Below, one piece after another: positions 6,854 through 13,036 of a stretch of DNA of 15,523 bases. Source of the stretch: JAHFOW01 sp046350595 (GTDB lineage Bacteria; Planctomycetota; Brocadiia; Brocadiales; Brocadiaceae); NCBI GenBank assembly GCA_046350595.1, contig JAXMAC010000081.1, positions 1 through 15,523 on the forward strand, written 5' to 3'. Under the pieces are notes generated by a model. It did no database searches and was not told the origin of the DNA. It worked only from the letters and a program-made list of their open reading frames with translations. Position 1 is the stretch's first letter. Each line of letters opens with the position of its first letter. The translations under genes were made by a program, and so were the position numbers.

Positions 6854-8392
6854 ATGATAAAAAATAGCCTTTGGAAACGGATGTGTTTTGGTTATATCGT
6901 CATTGCATTATTCATGATGGTCATGAGCTTTTATTTGATCTACCGTATGAACCATCTGAACAAGATCACCGACTCCATTATGAAAGTAAACATCCCTTCT
7001 ATTGAAAATGGGGAAAAACTCGTAGACAATCTCCTTGAACAGGTCAGAAACGAAAAAAAATTTATCATTACGAACGACGACGCCTTCTTGGACCTTTTCG
7101 AAAAAAAGAAAAAGGATTTTTGTGAACGGCTCAAATCGATGGAAGATTCCCTGACAAACCGGGAAAAGACTTTATTTATAAACAAGATAAAAGGGTTACA
7201 CAATAAATACCTGACGATGGTTTCTAAAGATATCTTATTTGTGGGTACTGATGAAATTATTCCACCAGACCCCCGATACGAAGAGGAAAAGAAAAGGACA
7301 CTCGACCAGCTTACGGAGTCCATCAATAAGCTCATTCTTACGGTACAGACAGATTTAATCAAAAAAATAGAACTTTTTCAAAAAATAGGTTACAAATCCA
7401 CAAAAATGTCCGGCATTATCATCTTGTGCGCTATCGTCTTTGGCGCTGCCTTCGCATACTTCTTCACAAGAAGCGTATGTTCTCCGATAAAAGTCCTCAC
7501 GGACGCTACAGACCGTATTGCACAGGGCGACCTGGATTATCGAATAGACGTTACGTCTCATGATGAAATTGGCGCCTTGGGCGTTGCCTTTAATCAAATG
7601 TGCAACAAACTTAAAGAAATTGACCTGATGAAGTCGGAATTCGTCTCCAACATCTCCCATAATCTTAAAACACCCTTGACCGCTATTCGTGAGGCAAGTG
7701 ATCTCCTCCTGGAAAAAATTGCCGGCCCTCTTTCCGAATCGCAAATAAAACTCCTGAACATCATGAAAGAAGAATCATTTCAGCTTACGATGATGATTAA
7801 TGACCTGCTTGATATATCGCGAGTCGAAGCGGGACTTATGAGATACAACTTTCAATATTCTGATATCCTCGATGTCATTCGGAAAAGTACAGAAGAAATA
7901 CGGTTTCTGGCAGAAATCAAAAATATCAACATCCGGTGTTTAAATGGGTCATCCTCTTTACCTCAAATTCTTTTAGACCGTGATAAAATCGCCCAGGTAA
8001 TGGATAATCTTTTGAGCAACGCCATTAAGTTTACTCCATCAGGCGGAAGTATTACCATTCAAGTCAACGAGGCCGAGTCCTATGATATTCCCCATATCTT
8101 TAAGGAACAAAATCGGCTCAATAACATACGTTCTTTTGTTAAAATTAGTATTTCGGATACAGGGATTGGAATCCCAGCCGAATACCACAAAAAGATATTC
8201 GATAAATTTCAGCAGGTTAATAATAAAGGCAAAGGGGGAATAAAAGGAACCGGCCTGGGATTGTCCATCGCAAAACATATTATACTTGACCATGGGGGGG
8301 ATATTTGGGTAGAAAATAATACTCATGGACTCGGAAGTACATTTTATTTTACGATCCCCAGTAATTATGATTATGCCCTGGGTATTTCATAA
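6854..8392 (+). CDS. HAMP-domain membrane sensor histidine kinase, GlrK/QseE-like
   Basis: An inner-membrane sensor kinase of about 512 residues. Counting from this ATG, a first membrane segment lies at about 12-31, a Lys-rich helical periplasmic region at 34-183, and a second segment at 187-206. A HAMP domain (208-262) ends in DEIGALGVAFNQM. The phospho-acceptor region has SNISHNLKTPLTAI with His269; the residue after it is Asn, where Glu or Asp is usual. IREASDLLLEKIAGPLSESQ resembles GlrK-type kinases. The ATPase domain has the N box DNLLSNAIKFTP, DTGIGI and GTGLGLSIAK. Neither this ATG nor an in-frame TTG at 6848 has a ribosome binding site; the ATG is preferred. The two genes downstream on the same strand encode a small lipoprotein-like protein and an NtrC-type regulator. 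Confidence 0.93.
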   Translation: MIKNSLWKRMCFGYIVIALFMMVMSFYLIYRMNHLNKITDSIMKVNIPSIENGEKLVDNLLEQVRNEKKFIITNDDAFLDLFEKKKKDFCERLKSMEDSLTNREKTLFINKIKGLHNKYLTMVSKDILFVGTDEIIPPDPRYEEEKKRTLDQLTESINKLILTVQTDLIKKIELFQKIGYKSTKMSGIIILCAIVFGAAFAYFFTRSVCSPIKVLTDATDRIAQGDLDYRIDVTSHDEIGALGVAFNQMCNKLKEIDLMKSEFVSNISHNLKTPLTAIREASDLLLEKIAGPLSESQIKLLNIMKEESFQLTMMINDLLDISRVEAGLMRYNFQYSDILDVIRKSTEEIRFLAEIKNINIRCLNGSSSLPQILLDRDKIAQVMDNLLSNAIKFTPSGGSITIQVNEAESYDIPHIFKEQNRLNNIRSFVKISISDTGIGIPAEYHKKIFDKFQQVNNKGKGGIKGTGLGLSIAKHIILDHGGDIWVENNTHGLGSTFYFTIPSNYDYALGIS

Positions 8393-8425
8393 ACTTATTT
8401 TACAAATAATAGATAAGGACAAAAA

Positions 8426-8851
8426 GTGAGTATCTTAAAATTGAAGAATTATGCTCTTATCCCATTCTTTTTTTCTGTGGTCGTCTTTCATGTTGGCTGC
8501 GCGTGTACGGCGCAGAAAAATGAAGTATCTTTAAAATTAGCCGCAAAAAATGACGAAGTTAACGCCGTAAAATGCGAACTTCAGTCGAAAGAAAAAACGA
8601 TTACAGAACTGCTCGACCGCCTTTCAATGAAAGATCAGGAAATCGGAAGACTTACTGATAAACTGAACACTGCACAGGCAACCATCGAGGACTTGAAAAA
8701 TGATATAGAACGACTCCGGGAGGTTGACGTGCAGATGGAGGAAAAGAAGAAGGAGGTTGATCAACGTATAGAAGAAACAATACCACTGAGTGAAAAAGAA
8801 ACAATATCAGGCACCGATTCGGCAACGACCTCGGTAAAAGAAACACCCTAA
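8426..8851 (+). CDS. Small coiled-coil, lipoprotein-like protein between kinase and regulator (QseG-like position)
   Basis: A 141-residue exported protein. The N-terminus has a Lys-containing start, a hydrophobic stretch (9-24) and FHVGCAC, with Cys25 the possible lipidated residue. His at -3 is atypical for a lipobox, so a plain signal peptide or anchor is possible. Residues about 35-120 are strongly heptad-like and charged, predicting one long coiled coil; the last 20 residues are Ser/Thr-rich. The start is GTG with AAGGA upstream. It lies 33 bases after the kinase and 24 before the regulator. In Enterobacteria the lipoprotein QseG sits in the same place and binds the kinase from the periplasmic side. 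Position and type suggest the same job here, but length is shorter (QseG is over 200 aa) and homology is not shown. Confidence 0.85.
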   Translation: MSILKLKNYALIPFFFSVVVFHVGCACTAQKNEVSLKLAAKNDEVNAVKCELQSKEKTITELLDRLSMKDQEIGRLTDKLNTAQATIEDLKNDIERLREVDVQMEEKKKEVDQRIEETIPLSEKETISGTDSATTSVKETP

Positions 8852-8875
8852 TTTTTTTGTGTAAAAGTTTAATCT

Positions 8876-10270
8876 ATGGCCAATGAACATATTTTAGTTA
8901 TAGACGACGATGCGAATATCCTGGAAGTCATTCAGATGCGATTAAAATCGTGGGGCTATCATGTCACCACGGCGCGGGATGGCAAAGAGGTAAAAATGGC
9001 CTTATCCGTAACGCCCTTTAATCTTGTCATCATCGACCTGCGGTTGTCTGATGAAAACGGCATTGAAATTATGGAAAAAATCATCGCCATCCATCCAAAC
9101 CTTCCCATAATTATCCTGACAGCGCACGGAAGCATCGAAAGCGCTGTTGAAGCTATGAAAAAAGGAGCCTACAGTTATATCACGAAACCATTTAATAACG
9201 AAGACCTGGCGCTTCATATTAAAAATGCCCTTGAAAAACAAAAACTTACGAAAGAAATAGAACACCTCAGGAAACAAATTGACGAACAGCATAATTTCAA
9301 GCCAATCATCGGCAACAACAAACGAATGCAGGAAATCCTTGAACAGGTCTCGAAAATTGCGAAAACAGATTGCACGGTTTCTATTTACGGTGAAAGTGGA
9401 ACCGGTAAAGAACTTATCGCCCGATCTATTCATCATACCAGCAATCGCTCAAAGGGTCCATTTATAGCCACCAACTGTGGTGCCATCCCGGAAGGGTTGC
9501 TGGAAAATGAACTCTTTGGACATGTACGCGGGGCATATACCGACGCCCATGAATCCAAGGAGGGACTCTTCATGCAGGCAGACGGCGGTACAATTTTTTT
9601 AGACGAGATCAGCAACACATCGCCTGCTTTACAAATCAAACTTTTAAGGGTTTTACAGGAAAGAGAAATTAAACCCGTCGGCGGAACAAAAAGCATTAAA
9701 ATAAACGTGCGTGTTATAGTTGCATCAAATGTAGATTTACAAAAGGCAGTGAACGAGGGGACATTTCGCGAAGACTTATTTTACAGGATCCATGTCGTGC
9801 CCATCTTTATTCCTCCCTTACGTGAACGAAAAGAAGATATCCCTTTGCTGGCCACCTATTTTGTGACAGAATTTTGTAAGGTATTAAAAAAAGATATCAA
9901 AGGATTTACGCCTGCTGCGCTTCAAAGAATGATTCTCTATGACTGGCCTGGCAACATCCGTGAATTGCAGAATAAGATCGAACATGCCGTTATCATGACC
10001 AACAATACACTCATTACTCCGGATGACCTTTTTAAGAATACAAATACCCTGAAGAACACCTTCAACTCGTATAAAGATGCAAAGGAGAGGTTTGAACGGG
10101 AATATATTGAAAATCTATTAAAAGTTAGCAGCGGCAGCGCTATAAAAGCTTCGAAATTTGCCGGGTGTTCCAGAGATCAGATATACAAATTAATCAAAAA
10201 ACATAAACTAAACCCGGAAAACTACAAGACAGACAAGATATTAACCACAATCAGCGAAAGCCTTACGTGA
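8876..10270 (+). CDS. NtrC-family response regulator, GlrR/QseF-like
   Basis: A 464-residue sigma-54 activator. The receiver domain (1-125) has DDD at 10-12, phospho-acceptor Asp54, Thr82 and Lys104. The AAA+ domain (about 142-375) has Walker A GESGTGKE (172-179), Walker B TIFLDEI (239-245), FREDLFYRIHV and WPGNIRELQN. The loop that contacts sigma-54 reads GAYTDA (219-224) in place of the consensus GAFTGA. The C-terminal DNA-binding helix-turn-helix (about 420-443) reads FAGCSRDQIYKLIKKHKL, similar to the C-terminus I recall for E. coli GlrR. No Shine-Dalgarno sequence precedes the ATG, so translation may depend on the upstream gene. Two palindromes and a sigma-54 promoter directly downstream are its likely target. 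Confidence 0.94.
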   Translation: MANEHILVIDDDANILEVIQMRLKSWGYHVTTARDGKEVKMALSVTPFNLVIIDLRLSDENGIEIMEKIIAIHPNLPIIILTAHGSIESAVEAMKKGAYSYITKPFNNEDLALHIKNALEKQKLTKEIEHLRKQIDEQHNFKPIIGNNKRMQEILEQVSKIAKTDCTVSIYGESGTGKELIARSIHHTSNRSKGPFIATNCGAIPEGLLENELFGHVRGAYTDAHESKEGLFMQADGGTIFLDEISNTSPALQIKLLRVLQEREIKPVGGTKSIKINVRVIVASNVDLQKAVNEGTFREDLFYRIHVVPIFIPPLRERKEDIPLLATYFVTEFCKVLKKDIKGFTPAALQRMILYDWPGNIRELQNKIEHAVIMTNNTLITPDDLFKNTNTLKNTFNSYKDAKERFEREYIENLLKVSSGSAIKASKFAGCSRDQIYKLIKKHKLNPENYKTDKILTTISESLT

Positions 10271-10294
10271 GAATGTATAAAAAAACAAACAACC

Positions 10295-10312
10295 TGTATA
10301 AATATATATACA
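10295..10312. promoter_or_regulatory. Candidate regulator-binding palindrome 1
   Basis: TGTATAAATATATATACA is an 18-bp inverted repeat symmetrical at 16 of 18 positions. It shares TGTATAAATAT with the second site at 10370-10387, whose centre is 75 bp away, close to seven helical turns. A further half-site, TGTATAA, occurs at 10274-10280. Location upstream of a sigma-54 promoter fits an activator binding site. Confidence 0.6.
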
Positions 10313-10369
10313 CATTATTTTGTCATAGGCTATTTAATTGTGAATATTTAAAACTATGCAATCAAAATA

Positions 10370-10387
10370 TGTATAAATATTTATACA
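10370..10387. promoter_or_regulatory. Candidate regulator-binding palindrome 2
   Basis: TGTATAAATATTTATACA is a perfect 18-bp palindrome. It ends about 140 bp upstream of the sigma-54 -24 element, a normal distance for an NtrC-type activator site. Palindromes in AT-rich DNA arise by chance, but two sharing the same half-sites in one upstream region are less likely to. Confidence 0.65.
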
Positions 10388-10528
10388 AACAATTCACTAA
10401 TCGTTCTCTGTGTTATAATTAATGATTTTGGGAAAAAATAATGTTTCTTGTCATAACAATTGTTATTCAATGCATTTATATATATTTTTTTCGTTCTTCG
10501 CCATAAACTTAAAAAAAATTATTCAATT

Positions 10529-10544
10529 TGGCAAGAATATTGCA
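10529..10544 (+). promoter_or_regulatory. Sigma-54 (RpoN) promoter of the peptide genes
   Basis: TGGCAAGAATATTGCA matches the sigma-54 consensus TGGCAC-N5-TTGCA, with the invariant GG (10530-10531) and GC (10542-10543) in exact register. The predicted start is near 10555, giving a leader of about 78 bases before the first peptide gene. The nearest upstream gene encodes a sigma-54 activator. Confidence 0.85.
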
Positions 10545-10560
10545 ATTTCTATCACTACTA

Positions 10561-10616
10561 CTAGCCATAGTACCGGGAGCGTTCCTGGTAGGCTAGGGTA
10601 AAAGTTTGCAACTATG
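10561..10616 (+). promoter_or_regulatory. Structured 5' leader of the first peptide gene, possible pseudoknot
   Basis: A hairpin begins almost at the predicted transcript start. CTAGCC (10561-10566) pairs with GGCTAG (10591-10596), and TACCGGGA (10571-10578) pairs with TCCTGGTA (10583-10590) around a GCGT loop. The ATAG bulge (10567-10570) is complementary to CTAT (10612-10615), which lies two bases before the ribosome binding site AAGGAG (10618-10623). This could be a 5' stabiliser or a switch controlling translation. It matches no riboswitch class that I recognise. Confidence 0.5.
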
Positions 10617-10632
10617 TAAGGAGAAGTAGAAA

Positions 10633-10791
10633 ATGTTAAAGAAGTTTGGTTTAGGTCTTGCTTTTGTTGGTGCATTGGTGATTTGTGGTGTTAGCGCTGT
10701 TGTTGTAAAATCAGCAGTAGCTGAGGAGAAGAAGGAAGAGAAGAAGAAGGAAGAGAAAAAAGAAGAGAAAAAAGAAGAGCACAAGCACTAA
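10633..10791 (+). CDS. Tiny secreted Lys/Glu/His peptide (peptide 1 of 3), 52 aa
   Basis: A 52-residue protein. Residues 1-30 are a Sec signal peptide: MLKKFG start, hydrophobic core with several Gly and Val, cleavage after SAVA. The mature part is only 22 residues, almost entirely Glu and Lys in alternating pairs, ending HKH. It has no Cys outside the signal peptide (Cys18). The ATG has AAGGAG 9 bases upstream. The first 18 bases of the gene are identical to those of the next peptide gene, and the signal peptides of all three neighbours are related, so the set arose by tandem duplication. It is the first gene after the sigma-54 promoter at 10529. The function is unknown; the charged, His-ended tail could bind metals or act as a bulk periplasmic peptide. 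Confidence 0.8.
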   Translation: MLKKFGLGLAFVGALVICGVSAVVVKSAVAEEKKEEKKKEEKKEEKKEEHKH

Positions 10792-10832
10792 TCGCTTCAA
10801 GCACGATATTTTTCACCAAATGGAAGGTATCA

Positions 10833-10877
10833 AATCCAGGTCACCCGGAAATGTATTCCGGGTGCCTGGATTATTTT
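10833..10877 (+). terminator. Hairpin terminator or attenuator after peptide gene 1
   Basis: AATCCAGG (10833-10840) pairs with CCTGGATT (10865-10872), and CACCCGGAA (10842-10850) with TTCCGGGTG (10856-10864). This gives 17 pairs with one bulged T and an ATGTA loop. The tail ATTTT is short, so some read-through into peptide gene 2 is likely. Confidence 0.65.
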
Positions 10878-10933
10878 AAGGGACTTCTGTAAATTTCGTT
10901 TTGCGGAAGTAACATAATATAAGGAGGTGTAAT

Positions 10934-11116
10934 ATGTTAAAGAAGTTTGGTTATAGTATGATTGTTGCAGCGGCTTTGATGGTCGGAGTTGGTGTAGTAA
11001 ACACAGTTCTCGTAGGTTCAGCTATGGCAGAGGAAAAGAAGTGCGATAAATGCGGAGATCTCCCATCCAAGCCAGCAAAAGATTGCAAGTGCGAGTGTCA
11101 CAAGGCAAAGCACTAA
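10934..11116 (+). CDS. Secreted Cys-rich small peptide (peptide 2 of 3), 60 aa
   Basis: A 60-residue protein. Residues 1-32 are a signal peptide related to that of peptide 1, cleaved after SAMA. The mature 28 residues carry five Cys and two His: Cys37 and Cys40 (CDKC), Cys51, Cys53, Cys55, His56 and His60. CxxC plus CxCxCH is a pattern of metal-binding peptides such as zinc knuckles or metallothioneins. The CH is preceded by three residues, not two, so this is not a standard haem CXXCH site. A near-perfect ribosome binding site, AAGGAGGTG (10921-10929), predicts strong translation. A short hairpin (ACTTCTG 10883-10889 with CGGAAGT 10904-10910) lies in front of it. No promoter was seen directly upstream, so it probably depends on read-through from the sigma-54 promoter. 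Confidence 0.85.
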   Translation: MLKKFGYSMIVAAALMVGVGVVNTVLVGSAMAEEKKCDKCGDLPSKPAKDCKCECHKAKH

Positions 11117-11134
11117 TCATTATTAATAAGTTTG

Positions 11135-11163
11135 TAGACGATATATTACTATTACCCTATAAT
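11135..11163 (+). promoter_or_regulatory. Candidate sigma-70-type promoter for peptide gene 3
   Basis: A perfect -10 TATAAT (11158-11163) lies 17 bases after TAGACG (11135-11140), which matches TTGACA at 4 of 6 positions. Transcription from about 11170 would leave a very short leader before GGAGG. It could give peptide 3 expression independent of the sigma-54 promoter. Confidence 0.45.
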
Positions 11164-11187
11164 GTAAAGATGTTTGCTGGAGGGAAA

Positions 11188-11379
11188 ATGTTAAAGAAAT
11201 TAGGAAGTAGCTTGGTCATTGTGGGTGCGCTGATGGTGGGAGCCTGTGTTATCAACACTACATTTGTTGGCTCTGTTCGTGCCGCGGAAGCAGCGAAATG
11301 TGAAAAATGCGGACACACACCTGACGAGTGCGCAAAAACACATTGCAAGTGTCCTTGCCAGGAAAAAAAGGGACACTAA
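11188..11379 (+). CDS. Secreted Cys-rich small peptide (peptide 3 of 3), 63 aa
   Basis: A 63-residue paralogue of the two preceding peptides. The ATG at 11188 is chosen because GGAGGG lies 4 bases upstream and the protein then starts MLKKLG like its neighbours; the reading frame is open further upstream but unsupported. The signal peptide ends near VRAA (about 32-33). The mature part, about 31 residues, has six Cys and three His: Cys38 and Cys41 (CEKC), His43, Cys48, His52, Cys53, Cys55, Cys57 and a terminal His63. Spacing differs from peptide 2, but the CxxC followed by a CxCxC cluster is shared. VGAC at 17-20 also resembles a lipobox; since the paralogues lack that Cys, plain secretion is preferred. 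Likely metal or redox binding outside the cytoplasm, by inference only. Confidence 0.85.
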   Translation: MLKKLGSSLVIVGALMVGACVINTTFVGSVRAAEAAKCEKCGHTPDECAKTHCKCPCQEKKGH

Positions 11380-11420
11380 AGAGACCGTTATAAATTCCAG
11401 CGAGTATTGTGTATACTTGG

Positions 11421-11458
11421 GAAAGAGGCAATTCATGTGAATTGCCTCTTTCTTTTTA
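11421..11458 (+). terminator. Intrinsic terminator of the peptide gene cluster
   Basis: GAAAGAGGCAATTC (11421-11434) and GAATTGCCTCTTTC (11439-11452) form a perfect 14-bp stem with an ATGT loop, followed by TTTTT. It lies 41 bases after peptide gene 3, just before the convergent tsaE stop. There is no T-run for the minus strand. Confidence 0.9.
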
Positions 11459-11464
11459 TACAGA

Positions 11465-11941
11465 CTACGCCAAACACATCATTTCGATTATTTTCGTATA
11501 GTGCTCACCATAGCCCTCTAATTCAACATATCTCTCATTATCAGAAACAAGAGTTAACGTAATTTTTAAATACTCTTGTGGCAAACAGCCAGATACCCGA
11601 TCAGCCCATTCAATGAGGGAAACACCATCCCCATAGATCATTTCATCGCTCCCCAAGGCAAACATTTCATAGTCGCCTTCTAATCGGTATGCATCGAAAT
11701 GATAAATGGGCATTCGACCTTCATAGGTATGTACCAGGGAAAAAGTTGGACTTTTCACCGTGCGCTTGTCTTTTACCCCCAGTCCCTGCACAATACCTTT
11801 TACAAGGGTCGTCTTACCAGCCCCCAGTTCACCAACCAGGGCAACGACATGCCCTGGTGATAATAATTCACCAAGCTTTATTCCAAGGACAATTGTCTCG
11901 TGAGCGCCCTTACTTTTAAAAATAAATTTCTTCTGTATCAT
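11465..11941 (-). CDS. tsaE: tRNA threonylcarbamoyladenosine biosynthesis ATPase TsaE
   Basis: A cytoplasmic ATPase that works with TsaB and TsaD to place the t6A modification at position 37 of ANN-decoding tRNAs. The 158-residue length is normal. Family motifs are Walker A GELGAGKTT (37-45), SPTFSLVHTYEG (64-75), YHFDAYRL (80-87) and the EWADRV motif (111-116). The ATG has no visible Shine-Dalgarno sequence. It lies 97 bases downstream of thiL on the same strand, as in other bacteria where thiL and tsaE are neighbours, but here a palindromic repeat fills the gap. It converges on the peptide cluster. tsaB and tsaD are not in the window. Confidence 0.96.
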   Translation of the reverse strand: MIQKKFIFKSKGAHETIVLGIKLGELLSPGHVVALVGELGAGKTTLVKGIVQGLGVKDKRTVKSPTFSLVHTYEGRMPIYHFDAYRLEGDYEMFALGSDEMIYGDGVSLIEWADRVSGCLPQEYLKITLTLVSDNERYVELEGYGEHYTKIIEMMCLA

Positions 11942-11959
11942 AAAAAATACGTTTAATTA

Positions 11960-12044
11960 GGCCTTCGGCGACTTAAAAAACGCACATGTAGAGACGCAAA
12001 ATCTTGCGTCTCTACAATAACATTGAAATTCCTATACATCAAGT
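11960..12044. repeat. Palindromic repeat copy between thiL and tsaE
   Basis: The most complete copy in the window. It has a GGCCTTCGGCGACTT box (11960-11974), a core GTAGAGACGCAA / AATC / TTGCGTCTCTAC (11988-12015) with 12 perfect pairs, a 7-base gap, then TTGAAATTCCTATACATCAAG (12023-12043). The last box overlaps the stop codon of thiL (12039-12041). Confidence 0.75.
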
Positions 12045-12965
12045 TTTCAAATGTTCGTACCCTTGCGGCCTGATACGGCAAACGTCCCCACTGACATACT
12101 TCATCCGAATACCCCGGCCTTTTGTAATCTCCCCAATGCAACATATCATATCCTTTGGAAATAAAGCTGATTCCAAAACCTTTTTTGCCTGACCCTTCGA
12201 TAACACAATCACCAGTTCATAATCCTCGCCGTCCGACAGGGCGTGATACAGAGGAGTATTTCCCGTTATTTTTGACATCTCTATCGCCGCCTTTGAAACA
12301 GGAATCTTGTCTTCATACAAAATTGCGCCGACATTGCTCTCTTCTAAAATATGGTTCAAGTCTGCGGTCAATCCATCGCTGATATCAATCATGGCGTGAA
12401 CGGCAAAATTTTTATTGAGAAGAAGCCCTTCTTTCAATCGCGGTTCAAAATGAAAATGTTTGCCCAGGAGCGAACCGCCTAGTTCACCCGTCACCAAAAT
12501 CGCATCTCCAACCTTTGCCCCTGACCGTCGAATGGGTTTTAACCCCTCGTCCCTCCCCAGCATTGCAACATTGATGCAGAGAGGACTGCGGCCACTGATA
12601 ATGTCACCACCCACAATCTCTATGCGGTATTTGTCTGCAACATCCCATATACCCCGATATAATTCCCTTGCAAATTTTTCCGTGGTATGGAGAGGAAAGC
12701 AAATAGAAATTACTGCTACTGTTGCCTGACACCCCATAGCGGCGATATCACTGATATTGGATGCAATAGCCTTTCTTCCGACATCGCGGATGGTACACTT
12801 CTTTAAATCAAAATGGGTGCCATCTACGAGCATATCGGTCGTTATGAGACACAACTTGTCTGAAGAGACATCGATGACCGCACAGTCATCCCCTATGCCA
12901 AGAATGACATCCTTGCGTCTCTTCTGATGCTTTCTAATCCACTCAATAAACGAGAACTCGCCCAT
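12039..12965 (-). CDS. thiL: Thiamine-monophosphate kinase ThiL
   Basis: Catalyses ATP-dependent phosphorylation of thiamine monophosphate to thiamine diphosphate, the last step of cofactor synthesis, in the cytoplasm. The 308 residues carry the family signatures: GIGDDCAV (23-30), TTDMLVDGTHF (42-52), NISDIAAMG (70-78), GGDI (119-122), IDISDGLTADL (193-203) and LSDGEDYEL (243-251). AAGG lies 6 bases before the ATG. tsaE follows on the same strand. The TGA stop falls inside a dispersed repeat, so the final few residues may have been reshaped by insertion; the catalytic domain is unaffected. Confidence 0.96.
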   Translation of the reverse strand: MGEFSFIEWIRKHQKRRKDVILGIGDDCAVIDVSSDKLCLITTDMLVDGTHFDLKKCTIRDVGRKAIASNISDIAAMGCQATVAVISICFPLHTTEKFARELYRGIWDVADKYRIEIVGGDIISGRSPLCINVAMLGRDEGLKPIRRSGAKVGDAILVTGELGGSLLGKHFHFEPRLKEGLLLNKNFAVHAMIDISDGLTADLNHILEESNVGAILYEDKIPVSKAAIEMSKITGNTPLYHALSDGEDYELVIVLSKGQAKKVLESALFPKDMICCIGEITKGRGIRMKYVSGDVCRIRPQGYEHLKT

Positions 12966-13036
12966 GTATTACCTTATCAAATAATGACATTTTCACTGTA
13001 TACTTTTTTTAAACGATATATGAGAAGAATGCGTAC

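Noticed and set aside
10393..10419. TATAAT at 10414-10419 as a sigma-70 promoter for the peptide genes.
   Set aside because: The nearest -35 candidate (TTCACT) has only 15 bases of spacing. The sigma-54 site is far stronger.
10441..10506. A 21-codon reading frame (MFLVITIVIQ...) between the palindromes and the sigma-54 promoter.
   Set aside because: No ribosome binding site, very short, and lies in the upstream activating region. A hydrophobic run from AT-rich DNA is expected by chance.
10561..10632. Known riboswitch (cyclic di-GMP, guanidine, fluoride classes considered).
   Set aside because: The conserved cores of those classes are not present. Reported only as a structured leader.
11084..11104. 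Haem-binding motif in peptide 2 (CKCECH).
   Set aside because: The spacing is CX3CH, not CXXCH. A metal-binding Cys/His cluster is a simpler reading.
11050..11379. A 109-residue plus-strand reading frame covering peptide 3 with an upstream extension.
   Set aside because: Its first part overlaps peptide gene 2 out of frame. The ATG at 11188 has a ribosome binding site and gives the family-typical MLKK start.
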